Notes: generated by a model not told the origin, from the sequence alone. Shown: positions 24,206-31,976, numbered from the stretch's first letter. The stretch: 56,640 nucleotides of DNA from Fibrobacter sp. (GCA_024399035.1 JAKSID010000016.1:1-56640); one strand, 5' to 3'. Numbers and translations: made by a program.

Positions 24206-25528
24206 ATGATCATAAGAGCTTCGTTTGAGAATATTTATTCATTTAATGAAGAAACAAGCATAAGTTTTGTTGCCGGAAAAAGTGACAACCTTGAGGAACT
24301 TGTTGTTCGAGCCCAAAAGAGGGATGAAATCTCCCTTCTGAAATCTGGTATTATTTATGGTGCAAATGCATCGGGCAAAAGTAATGTCATAAAGGCAATT
24401 CATCTGCTCAAGGAAATTGCTTGTGGAAAGTGGCCCGCAAACCTTATTGAACCATTTAAACTAAAAGAACCCGATAACGAACCTTCTAGAATTGAAATTG
24501 AATTCAAGTCCGGGGCAAAATATTTTGCTTACGGAATGAAATTCAATATTCAGGGCGTTGTTGAAGAATGGCTTTATGAAGTTAAGGCGCGTTCTCAGAA
24601 AAAGGTTTTTGAACGTACTGTTAAACCGGGAGAAAACAGCATCACGCTGGGAGAAAAGAAACTTAATACAGAAACTGCAAAGTTTATCGAATTCCTAGCA
24701 AAGGCAACGCCGTCAAAAAAGAGTTTTCTATCAGAATACAATAGCAGAAACGGTGAAGGCATTGACTCTATTAAGGACGCTTATAGTTGGTTCGACGAAA
24801 CTTTGCGAATCATATTCCCCGAATCTAGATTTCAAGGTTTGTTCTTTAAAATAGAAGAAGACAAGAATTTTGAAAAATCATTCAATTCTCTGTTAAAGTA
24901 CTTTAATACCGGCATCGACCGGATTAAACGCATTCCGATAAATAAAGAAGAACTCAAGCTGTCTAGCGATATTGTTGCCGAAATACAGTCTGAACTAAAA
25001 CCTGATAGTAAAAACATCGTCTTTTCTGGAAATGGAGAGGATTTGTATTTCTTCGAAATGGCAGAAGATGGATCGGTAAAGATTTCTATGCAGAAAACCG
25101 TCCATAAGGGATCGGATAATAAGGAATACACCTTTAATATGCACGAGGAATCGGATGGGTCTATTAGATTATTCGACCTTATTCCTATGTTGATTATGCT
25201 GAAACTGGGCAACTATGTTTTCCTGGTTGATGAAATTGATAGAAGCCTGCATCCTAGGCTTTCGTACCAAATTTTTGATTTCTTCTTGCAAAGACTTGCT
25301 CGAGATAGCGAATGCCAGTTGATTGCAACAACACATGAATGTAACCTTCTCGATACGAAAATATTTAGAAGAGATGAAATCTGGTTTGTGGAAAAAGAGA
25401 AGAACGGGGCTAGTCACGCTACATCTCTAGTGGAATTTGATTTTAAGGAAGACATAAAGAAGGGCTACCTGCAAGGTCGTTATGGAGCCATTCCATTCTT
25501 TACATCGCCAGTGAATCTTAAACTATAG
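24206..25528 (+). CDS. RloA/AbiLi-type AAA family ATPase
   Basis: This is a 440-residue SMC-like ATPase of the AAA_15/AAA_21 group. Walker A is YGANASGKSN (residues 51-60), Walker B is FLVDEIDRSLHP (about 339-350), and a switch histidine follows in IATTHECNLLD. The region between is a variable helical insert. The next gene encodes RloB, so the pair matches the RloA-RloB arrangement, also known as AbiL-type abortive infection, in which the ATPase senses or assembles and RloB is the likely nuclease effector. The gene is AT-rich and lies in the accessory island. Start and ribosome-binding site are clear. Confidence 0.88.
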   Translation: MIIRASFENIYSFNEETSISFVAGKSDNLEELVVRAQKRDEISLLKSGIIYGANASGKSNVIKAIHLLKEIACGKWPANLIEPFKLKEPDNEPSRIEIEFKSGAKYFAYGMKFNIQGVVEEWLYEVKARSQKKVFERTVKPGENSITLGEKKLNTETAKFIEFLAKATPSKKSFLSEYNSRNGEGIDSIKDAYSWFDETLRIIFPESRFQGLFFKIEEDKNFEKSFNSLLKYFNTGIDRIKRIPINKEELKLSSDIVAEIQSELKPDSKNIVFSGNGEDLYFFEMAEDGSVKISMQKTVHKGSDNKEYTFNMHEESDGSIRLFDLIPMLIMLKLGNYVFLVDEIDRSLHPRLSYQIFDFFLQRLARDSECQLIATTHECNLLDTKIFRRDEIWFVEKEKNGASHATSLVEFDFKEDIKKGYLQGRYGAIPFFTSPVNLKL

Positions 25529-25535
25529 GGATAAA

Positions 25536-26183
25536 ATGCGAAAATTTAAGGGTTATGGAAGGGTTGAAGGCGGGAAATCATCACGCCTGGTTGTGATTGC
25601 CGCAGAAGGCCGCTACACTGAAAACATCTATTTTGAAACAATCAAAAATAGTCAATGCGCGGCCAATGTTCATGTTGAAATTCTGAAAAGGGACGACAAT
25701 AGTTCTAACCCAGAAAATGTTGAACAGCAACTTGAAACTTTTGCTAAGGAATTTGACCTTGACAAAAAGGATCAATTGTGGCTGGTCATCGACAAAGATA
25801 AGTGGCTTGACAAAACATTGTCCGAAATAGCCACTCGCTGCGAACAAAAAGAATATATGCATTTTTGCCTTAGCAACCCATGCTTTGAGCTATGGCTGCT
25901 ATTGCATAAGATTGACGTTTCTCAGATTAGCGACTCGGAGAAACAGAAACTTTTGGACAACAAGAGAGTATCCAAGAGTGGAGACCCGTTGCTGAAAAAG
26001 CGCCTTCGTGAATTGATGGGTGCGTATTCAGAAGCGTCTTATGATGCAGAATCTTTGATGCCTTTTGTTCAGGACGCCATTAAGCGAGCGGAATCTTTGG
26101 ATGCAAATGTCAAGGATCGTTGGCCGCAAGGCCTAGGGACTAGAGTTTACCTGCTGGTAAAGAGCATTAAAGGTCAGCAGTAA
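25536..26183 (+). CDS. RloB/AbiLii-type protein with TOPRIM-like acidic motifs
   Basis: This 215-residue protein is the partner of the ATPase. The TOPRIM-like fold is indicated by VVIAAEGRYTE (Glu24) and LWLVIDKDKW (Asp86, Asp88). The RloB hallmark LSNPCFELWLLLHK lies at about 112-125, and a Trp-Pro-rich end follows. Such proteins are thought to cleave RNA or DNA during phage infection; that is family knowledge, not shown here. It starts 7 bases after the ATPase stop, so both form one operon. The stop codon TAA is at the same time the first bases of a family E repeat fragment. Confidence 0.88.
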   Translation: MRKFKGYGRVEGGKSSRLVVIAAEGRYTENIYFETIKNSQCAANVHVEILKRDDNSSNPENVEQQLETFAKEFDLDKKDQLWLVIDKDKWLDKTLSEIATRCEQKEYMHFCLSNPCFELWLLLHKIDVSQISDSEKQKLLDNKRVSKSGDPLLKKRLRELMGAYSEASYDAESLMPFVQDAIKRAESLDANVKDRWPQGLGTRVYLLVKSIKGQQ

Positions 26184-26491
26184 AAGTCTGCGCCCCAAGG
26201 GGTCACGATCGCTGGCCGATGGCCCTGCCAACATCGGAACAGTCCTAATTATGGGAATGCTTACAATTATGGGTTGCTGACAAACGCAGTTGGATATAAA
26301 AAGCAATGATGGTTGCTGCTGTTCTGGCGAATTCTAGGAGCAAATCTACCTGTTGACTCCTTTTTCTGCTCTTTATAATACCAGAGCCCTTTTTGCCTCA
26401 AGGATGCCAGTTCTGACACCATTACTTATTGATCTGGCTCGAGTCAAAAAAACGGAAATTCACTTATTTTTTTACAATCTTCTCTCTCGTA
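26182..26491 (+). repeat. Family E fragment and duplicated promoter region
   Basis: AAAAGTCTGCGCCCC...GGGGTCACGATCGCTG (26182-26213) is a truncated family E end. The rest up to 26491 has no gene. From about 26411 the sequence is a diverged copy of 26666-26745, the region just upstream of the nucleotidyltransferase gene; both contain CTCGAGTC or TTCGAGTC followed by an A run. Confidence 0.6.
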
Positions 26492-26566
26492 ATGCTGCAG
26501 TCCATCATTGATGTCTTCTTCGCGGATTTAAAGATCCTGCGGGACATGGGTTGTTTGCCCGCCTAG
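26492..26566 (+). pseudogene. Truncated duplicate of the nucleotidyltransferase start
   Basis: The frame begins MLQSIIDVFFADLK, nearly the same as the first residues of the gene at 26746 (MQQSIIDIFFALLR), and then stops after 24 codons. The upstream 80 bases are also similar. It is a partial tandem duplication of the promoter and first codons; the rest of the copy is missing. Confidence 0.55.
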
Positions 26567-26745
26567 TAAGTTTCACAATCAATCAACACCCCAGCCCGGC
26601 AAGACCCGCAGGGGCTTGGCGGGCGCTTTCCTTCCTGCGAACTCATTCCCTGTATCAGCAACTCATTCAGACATCATTACTGATTGACCTGATTCGAGTC
26701 AAAAAACAGAAATCGACCTAATTTTTTACTACCTTCTCCTACGTA
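26567..26745 (+). promoter_or_regulatory. Upstream region of the nucleotidyltransferase gene
   Basis: It opens with TTTCACAATCAATCAACACC and CAGCCCGGCAAGACC, the lead-in motif also seen at 22511. A hairpin-prone stretch (GCCCGGCAAGACC...GGGGCTTGGCGGGC) follows. From 26666 comes the segment duplicated at 26411. No clear -35/-10 pair is visible. Confidence 0.35.
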
Positions 26746-27942
26746 ATGCAGCAATCCATCATTGACATCTTCTTTGCACTTCTTCGTTATTCCCTTGACG
26801 TTGTGCCGCCTCAAGCTTCGAGTGAATTGTCATCCCGGGCCCCGGCCCGGGATCTCCCTTTCGTGGAGCCCCTGAGCGACGATGACTGGAAACGGATCTT
26901 TGCCATTTCAAAGAAGCAGGCTCTCATTGGTGTCATCTACAGCGCCGTGCAGCGCCTGCCTCAGGATCTGCAACCGCCTAAGGAATTGATGGACAAGTGG
27001 AATCAAAATGTCCGGCAGATCATCATTCGCAACACCAGGATGAATGCAACTGCAGCGCAACTTACCCAGATGTTCGAGGAGAAGGGGAGGAAGACTGTAA
27101 TCCTAAAGGGACAGGCCAACGCGCTACTTTATCCTGAGCCCCTTCTGCGACAGGCCGGCGACATCGACATCCTGGTGCAGGGCGGCCGCAGTTCCGTCCT
27201 TAAACTCCTTAAGGAAATGGGCGTAATGGAAGGGGCAGAGGATTGTATACATCATGTCCACTTGGGCCCAAAGGCCTTTGGCAAAGTTCCTGTAGAAGTC
27301 CATTATCTACCAACGTTCAGCAAGTCTCCTTTTTCACATCGTCGCCTGCAAACCTTTTTGGCCAAGGAACTTGCGAAACCCGGTGCGGTAACCCTCTCTA
27401 AGGATGGCTTTTACGTGCCCTCGGCATCCTATGCCCTGGTGATGCAACTGTCCCATATCTTTAAGCACTATTACCACGAGGGAATCGGCCTGCGCCAATT
27501 GGTGGACTATTATCTGTTGCTTTCCCATAGCACCCAGGCGGATCGCGACCTAGTGGCCTCTAACCTTAAGTACCTAGGCCTCAACCATATTGCCGGTGCT
27601 GTCATGTGGATCATGGCGAAGCTTTTCGAACTACCCGAAAACCATATGCTTTGTAAGCCCGATGACCGCCGCGGAATCTTGCTCCTGGAACATGTTTTGG
27701 AAGGTGGCAACTTTGGCCAATATTCCGGGAACTTTGTTGCAGCCCAGCCCGGTAACGAACTTAAACGCTGGCTCATGCATCGAATCCGTCCGCTAAAACT
27801 GTTGGACTTTGACTTTGCGGAATCCTTCTGGGTCGAGGCGGACGATGGCTGGGGATTTGTGAAGAAACTGCCCCGCCGTATCTTGCTTGTCATTGCGAGC
27901 GTAGCGAAGCAATCGAAGCAGTCCTTACATCATATTCTTTAA
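26746..27942 (+). CDS. Nucleotidyltransferase-fold protein (NTP_transf_5-like) invaded by repeats
   Basis: This is a 398-residue member of the uncharacterised nucleotidyltransferase family often found in polysaccharide or peptide loci. Core motifs are VILKGQANALLYP and RQAGDIDILV (Asp139, Asp141, the metal-binding pair), with a helical C-terminal half containing VEVHYLP. Residues 28-37 (SSRAPARDLP region) are encoded by a complete 30-bp family A repeat (26828-26857), which keeps the frame. The last 14-18 residues (VIASVAKQSKQSL) are encoded by a family B repeat (27888-27925), which supplies the C-terminus and stop. The remainder of the frame is intact, so the protein may still function. Confidence 0.8.
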   Translation: MQQSIIDIFFALLRYSLDVVPPQASSELSSRAPARDLPFVEPLSDDDWKRIFAISKKQALIGVIYSAVQRLPQDLQPPKELMDKWNQNVRQIIIRNTRMNATAAQLTQMFEEKGRKTVILKGQANALLYPEPLLRQAGDIDILVQGGRSSVLKLLKEMGVMEGAEDCIHHVHLGPKAFGKVPVEVHYLPTFSKSPFSHRRLQTFLAKELAKPGAVTLSKDGFYVPSASYALVMQLSHIFKHYYHEGIGLRQLVDYYLLLSHSTQADRDLVASNLKYLGLNHIAGAVMWIMAKLFELPENHMLCKPDDRRGILLLEHVLEGGNFGQYSGNFVAAQPGNELKRWLMHRIRPLKLLDFDFAESFWVEADDGWGFVKKLPRRILLVIASVAKQSKQSLHHIL

Positions 27943-27978
27943 CTTTTTCCCACCCACCCGCCCTTCGCATACGCCTCG

Positions 27979-28018
27979 GGTGTCATTGCGAGGAGCGTAG
28001 CGACGCGGCAATCGAAGC
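27979..28018 (+). repeat. Interspersed repeat family B
   Basis: TGTCATTGCGAGGAGCG...GCGGCAATCGAAG is a variant of the family B palindrome seen at 18878, 19640 and inside the gene end at 27888. Confidence 0.75.
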
Positions 28019-28044
28019 TTTAATTGCTTTATGGTACTTTATTT

Positions 28045-28242
28045 GGGCGGCCCGGCACTCCCGTGCCGTCGCGCTCTATTAAATGGACCTATTCAAATGT
28101 CATCCCGGCCTTGAGCCGGGATCCCCTTTGCCTAGGGCTCATTTAACGTAGCCTTTTGCAGAACGTGGGGGAGTGCCCTCAGCAAAAGTCTACGCCCCAA
28201 CCGTTCGGCATAGCCTCGCTGGGGTCACGATCGCTGCCGCAA
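28045..28242 (+). repeat. Composite repeat family E, full copy 2 with nested family A element
   Basis: It matches copy 1 (23211-23398) at both ends: GGGCGGCCCGGCAC...GTGCCGTCGCGCTCTATT at the head, and GAACGTGGGGG, AAAAGTCTACGCCCC, GGGGTCACGATCGCTGCCGC at the tail. In the middle, where copy 1 has the GAAAAGAGG hairpin, this copy carries a family A palindrome (28098-28126). The central hairpin is thus exchangeable. No protein is encoded. Confidence 0.8.
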
Positions 28243-28298
28243 CTCAGAAAAGAATTGCAAAAAAAATGATGCAAGGAACGTTTTGCTAAAAAAGAGTG

Positions 28299-28431
28299 TA
28301 TATTTGGCGCGGGTTTAATGCGTTAGGTTAGGATGCGAATATTTATGCCTTTGGATGGCGTATTCTCCCTTGTCAGTGTTTTAATAATTCCCATTTGCGT
28401 TTGAAATGCTAAAAGTATTTGAGGATAGCTG
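28299..28431 (+). promoter_or_regulatory. Promoter box and leader of the membrane protein gene
   Basis: TATATTTGG at 28299-28307 probably starts transcription. The leader contains a 23-codon hydrophobic frame at 28333-28404 (MRIFMPLDGVFSLVS...), without a strong ribosome-binding site, reminiscent of the tiny hydrophobic frame at 17821. GAGG lies 8 bases before the main ATG at 28432. Confidence 0.4.
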
Positions 28432-29283
28432 ATGTTTATTGATTCTGAAAAGTTTGATGAAATAAGGACTGCTGTTGAACATTGTGTTAAACAACAGTAC
28501 GCATCGATAGATGAATTGCTGAAATCGTCTGAAGAAGACTTCAAACGACAAGAGGAATTAAAGAACCGAACAAACGGAAACCTATATAGTTTTATTCCCC
28601 ATATAATTAGCTTGTCTGTAGCTTTGTTTACATTTGCTATTGAAATCCCGGAATTCTACTTGATGAAGGGATGTATAATCTATCTGATTTCAATTGTTGC
28701 ATTGGCATTTTTTATTTGTATGTCGTTTGTGAATCTTGCGTCAGGCCTGACCAAAACGTATCAATATAAGGATTCTGTGGGGACGATGTTGGATTCGATT
28801 AGTGACTTGGAAAAAAAGACCCCACCTCTTACTGTTTATGAAATTAAGTATGAAAACACAATTTCAAAAATAGCTGGCAATATACGTGTTGCTAACATGT
28901 ATTTTAATAAAAATAAAGAAAAACAAATTGCTGTGAATCAGGTGAAAAAATGGGTTCAGTATTCGGCGATATCTGCATTAGCGTGTCTTTCGCTGCTAGT
29001 GATCTTTAAGGTTGATGCTCGTATTGATTCTCTTAATCATCCAAAAGAAAGTGAAAAAGTTCTTCAATGCTTATCGCAACCAGTATCAATAACGAATTCT
29101 TATCAGGTGTATGAAACAGACAATAAAAAGAATGTAATAAAGGAGTCGTCAAATGAAGCAAAAAAGAGTTCCCAAAAGGTTGTTGCAAAAAAAAGCTCGT
29201 CTGCTAGGTGCAAAAAAGACACTGTTGTCATCATTAACGTTCCCAGTTCACTCCAAAGTAATCAAGAATCGGCAAATCCCTAA
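28432..29283 (+). CDS. Membrane protein with three predicted TM segments, unknown function
   Basis: I do not recognise this 283-residue protein. A charged helical N-terminus (residues 1-48) is followed by two adjacent membrane segments (about 53-70 and 78-105) and, after a soluble stretch, a third at about 180-197 (AISALACLSLLVIF). The C-terminal 80 residues are polar, Lys/Ser-rich and low in complexity. The layout of an N-terminal helix plus a tight TM pair resembles SLATT-type effector membrane proteins, but no motif proves this. It is AT-rich and follows a family E repeat. Its last 131 bases overlap a second frame with its own ribosome-binding site. Confidence 0.65.
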   Translation: MFIDSEKFDEIRTAVEHCVKQQYASIDELLKSSEEDFKRQEELKNRTNGNLYSFIPHIISLSVALFTFAIEIPEFYLMKGCIIYLISIVALAFFICMSFVNLASGLTKTYQYKDSVGTMLDSISDLEKKTPPLTVYEIKYENTISKIAGNIRVANMYFNKNKEKQIAVNQVKKWVQYSAISALACLSLLVIFKVDARIDSLNHPKESEKVLQCLSQPVSITNSYQVYETDNKKNVIKESSNEAKKSSQKVVAKKSSSARCKKDTVVIINVPSSLQSNQESANP

Positions 29284-29506
29284 TGAAGTAAAAGTGTTTG
29301 TTCCTGGAAAGGGGTGTCAAAGGATTGTTTCAAATAAGGAAATACATTCTTACCTAAAAAAATCTGTAGGTTGTTTAGTCCTTTATACAAAAGGTGATTT
29401 TGAAAAAAGACAAAGTGAAAATGATAAAGGATATGGTAATGACCCGTACGAGAGTGGAAACGGCCCGTATCAGGATCTTTCACCAATTGCCTCAAAAGTG
29501 AAATAA
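29153..29506 (+). CDS. Overlapping 117-residue basic protein
   Basis: ATG 29153 lies inside the 3' end of the preceding gene in another frame and is preceded by AAAGGAG 6 bases upstream, one of the best ribosome-binding sites of the region. The first 43 codons overlap the low-complexity tail of 28432-29283; the rest is unique. The product is basic at first (MKQKRVPKRLLQKKARL), then has KVFVPGKGCQRIVSNKEI and an Asn/Gly/Asp-rich end. No signal peptide or membrane helix is present. Either a genuinely overlapping gene or a frameshifted extension of the upstream gene fits. A terminator follows directly. Confidence 0.5.
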   Translation: MKQKRVPKRLLQKKARLLGAKKTLLSSLTFPVHSKVIKNRQIPNEVKVFVPGKGCQRIVSNKEIHSYLKKSVGCLVLYTKGDFEKRQSENDKGYGNDPYESGNGPYQDLSPIASKVK

Positions 29507-29511
29507 TGAAG

Positions 29512-29535
29512 AAGGACCGGCGCTAGCCGGTCCTT
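29512..29535. terminator. Bidirectional terminator
   Basis: AAGGACCGGC-GCTA-GCCGGTCCTT is a perfect 10-bp stem with T runs on both strands. It ends the plus-strand membrane-protein unit and the minus-strand polysaccharide operon. Confidence 0.9.
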
Positions 29536-29541
29536 TTCTAT

Positions 29542-30267
29542 TTAAAATCCCAATTTTTCTCTTATTGCCAAAGTCAAGAATTCTGTATTTCCGATGATGT
29601 AGCGGCGCCACATACGGCGTGGCTCGGCAAGCAGGCGGTAGAGCCATTCCAGGCCGAGGGTCTGCCAGATTTGCGGTGCGCGCTTGTAGGTGCCTGCGAA
29701 GAAGTCGAATACGGCACCCACGGTACCCACGTGGCAATGAATGTTGAGACGGTCCCAGTTGGCGTAGGTCCACTTCTCCTGCTTGGGGGCGGTCATGCCG
29801 ATCCACAGCAAGTCGGGGTTGGCGTCGTTGATTGCCTTGACCATGTTCAGGTCGTCTTCCACGGTGAACTGGGGCTTGTACGGGGGGGAGTAGGTAACAA
29901 CCTCGAGGTTGGGGTAGGTCTTGGCGGCCTTCTCGCGAATCAGGCCCAGCACCTTTTCGCTGGAACCCAGGAACATAACCTTGCCGCCCTTCTCGTTCAG
30001 CTTGTTCATCTCGAAGATGAACAGATCCCAGCCGGCAATACGCTGCTTGGGCTGAGACTTTGCGTTGAGCCACTTGCAAACACGTACGATGCTGATTCCG
30101 TCGGGGATAAGCACGTCACCCTTGGTCAGGGCCTCTTCGAACAGAACGTCCTTACGGGCGTTGTTGTAAGAGAATGCATTGATCGTGTTGATCAAAAGCT
30201 TGCCCTCGGGCAAGTCAGCCAGTTCTGCTCGGCTACAGAGAAGGTTGAGGTCTTTGAGGCAGATCAT
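29542..30267 (-). CDS. WecG/TagA/CpsF family glycosyltransferase
   Basis: This enzyme transfers an amino-sugar or uronic residue onto a lipid-linked acceptor in polysaccharide synthesis. The 241-residue product has the family pattern: LLINTINAFSYNNA, LIPDGISIVRVCKWL, FLGSSEKVLGLI, DLLWIGMTAPKQEKW and CHVGTVGAVFDFFAGTYKRAP, then EWLYRLLAEPRRMWRRY. The Asp-Gly pair near the start and the AP(K)QE motif are diagnostic. It is GC-rich compared with the rest of the operon, like gmd and fcl at the other end. It is the last gene before the terminator. Confidence 0.92.
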   Translation of the reverse strand: MICLKDLNLLCSRAELADLPEGKLLINTINAFSYNNARKDVLFEEALTKGDVLIPDGISIVRVCKWLNAKSQPKQRIAGWDLFIFEMNKLNEKGGKVMFLGSSEKVLGLIREKAAKTYPNLEVVTYSPPYKPQFTVEDDLNMVKAINDANPDLLWIGMTAPKQEKWTYANWDRLNIHCHVGTVGAVFDFFAGTYKRAPQIWQTLGLEWLYRLLAEPRRMWRRYIIGNTEFLTLAIREKLGF

Positions 30268-30343
30268 TGTTAAGTTGTTTCTCCTATACCACCTAAAATA
30301 ACTTTTATTAGCTCGTCTGTAAACTTGTTTTCCTTGGGAACCG

Positions 30344-31396
30344 TTAACTATTGTGTACGGTTAGCAAACTTTGATAAAGCTCGCCAATTTCCTTGTTAAT
30401 TGTTGCCATATTGAAAGTTGTCTCGGCAAAATTAAGGGATTCCTTGGAAATAGACTCTCGAAGTTCTTCGTTGCTTATGATTCGTTCCATGCAATTAGCC
30501 AGGGCGTCAATATCGCCAGGATTGAAAAGAAGCATATTTTCGCCGTTTTTAGCCACGTCGGGTATGCCGCCAACAGGTGTTGTGATGACTGGCAATCCAT
30601 AGCTCCATGCGTCCAAAACACTCATGGGGAATCCTTCTGCGTAGGACGGCAGGCAAAATACAGTTGCCTCGCGGAAAGCCTTATCCTTATCTGCTCCTCT
30701 TACCCAACCCAACCAAACGACTTGGTCGTTGATGTTCAACTCGTTAGCGAGAGCCTTGCCTTGTTCAATTTCCCCATTGCCTGCAAATACGATTTTCCAA
30801 TCAGGATGATTCTTTGCAATCTTTGCAAAGGCCTTGATCATATCGTCGTAGCCTTTTCTATGGCAGACAGTTCCTGCGTAAAGAATGGAATTCTTTTTTG
30901 TAACGTGTGCATTTGAATCGGGTTGTGCTGTACAAGGATTGTAGATAACTTGGACCTTAGCAGAGGGGAGAAATTGCTCGACTACCACTTTCCAGTATTC
31001 GCTTAAGACAATGACCCGGTCTGCTCGAGAAAAAAGATATTTGTAGAGCTTTGAATAACGGCTGTTGATTGTGGTGTCTACGGAAAAAGAATGAAAGTGG
31101 ACGATAGTCTTTTTGCGCCAAACCTTAGCCCACCACATGAATGCGATTTTTCTTAATGCAGAAGGAGGCTCGCTCATATGGATATGAACCAGACTATAAA
31201 AAGGCAGCAAGAATAAATACTGGATGAATGCCGGTATGACTTTTAGAAATTTAGTGAAAAGTCCTTTGTCGATATGGGTCTCGATCCACTTGCAATGATA
31301 TTCTTCCCATTGCGCACCCTGCTTATGCGCATTAACGACGGATGTTACTCCGCCTCTGGTTTTATGGGAAGTTGCGACAATAAGGACTTTGTACAT
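30344..31396 (-). CDS. Glycosyltransferase family 4
   Basis: A GT-B fold retaining glycosyltransferase of 350 residues. The N-terminal Gly-rich loop is HKTRGGVTSVVNAH; the donor domain has LYAGTVCHRKGYDDMIKAF, VVWLGWVRGADKD and the ExE-type motif SYAEGFPMSVLDAWSYG. It builds one linkage of the cell-surface glycan from an NDP-sugar. The gene is AT-rich and lies one base from the acetyltransferase gene. Sugar specificity cannot be told from the sequence. Confidence 0.92.
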   Translation of the reverse strand: MYKVLIVATSHKTRGGVTSVVNAHKQGAQWEEYHCKWIETHIDKGLFTKFLKVIPAFIQYLFLLPFYSLVHIHMSEPPSALRKIAFMWWAKVWRKKTIVHFHSFSVDTTINSRYSKLYKYLFSRADRVIVLSEYWKVVVEQFLPSAKVQVIYNPCTAQPDSNAHVTKKNSILYAGTVCHRKGYDDMIKAFAKIAKNHPDWKIVFAGNGEIEQGKALANELNINDQVVWLGWVRGADKDKAFREATVFCLPSYAEGFPMSVLDAWSYGLPVITTPVGGIPDVAKNGENMLLFNPGDIDALANCMERIISNEELRESISKESLNFAETTFNMATINKEIGELYQSLLTVHNS

Positions 31397-31397
31397 A

Positions 31398-31937
31398 TTA
31401 ATCTTTAAACTTTAGAATCTTATTTACTCCGCCAACAATAGCGTTGTCTGGAATGTCTTTTGTTACAATGGCATTTGCCCCGATTGTAACATTGTTGCCG
31501 ATTTTTACGGGACCTAGAATTTTACAATCCATGCCAAAGTAGCAGTTGTCTCCGACAATTACGGGACGATTATCTTCTTCTTCGTTTTTGTTGCCAAAGA
31601 CAACACCAGATACCATCGTGCAATTACGCCCTATTTTAACATTGGGACCGACATGGGTGTATGCGCCGACATGATAGATACGGAAGCCAGGGCCGATTGT
31701 ATTAGGATAGATTGCAAAATGCAACTTGAATTGAAGGTGCTTGAATTTGTACCAATGCCACAAGTAGGCTAGTCTATGAAATCCACCTTTATCTTGATGA
31801 AATTCAATGTAGCGCATATGCTTGATATACTGCCATATATACCAGCTTTCGTTTTTTAGAATTTTGTCTTTCAGTTTTGGCATGTTGCGCTCAAAACGAA
31901 AACTGTCCTCTTTGATTATGGAATCGATTCTTTTCAT
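31398..31937 (-). CDS. Serine acetyltransferase-like hexapeptide-repeat acetyltransferase
   Basis: This is a 179-residue left-handed beta-helix O-acetyltransferase. Hexapeptide repeats are visible: IGPGFRIYHVGAYTHVGPNVKIGRNCTMVSGVVFGN and VIVGDNCYFGMDCKILGPVKIGNNVTIGANAIVTKDIPDNAIVGG. The N-terminal helix looks like that of CysE-type enzymes found in polysaccharide clusters, where such proteins acetylate sugars. It probably decorates the glycan rather than making O-acetylserine, judged from its neighbours. Confidence 0.85.
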   Translation of the reverse strand: MKRIDSIIKEDSFRFERNMPKLKDKILKNESWYIWQYIKHMRYIEFHQDKGGFHRLAYLWHWYKFKHLQFKLHFAIYPNTIGPGFRIYHVGAYTHVGPNVKIGRNCTMVSGVVFGNKNEEEDNRPVIVGDNCYFGMDCKILGPVKIGNNVTIGANAIVTKDIPDNAIVGGVNKILKFKD

Positions 31938-31976
31938 TGAGTTTAATGCAAGCTGCTTGTGGTTTGAATGATAGGC

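Noticed and set aside
22179..28242. Family E repeats as integron attachment sites
   Set aside because: No integron integrase is present, genes lie in both orientations, and the repeat lacks the typical core-site ends.
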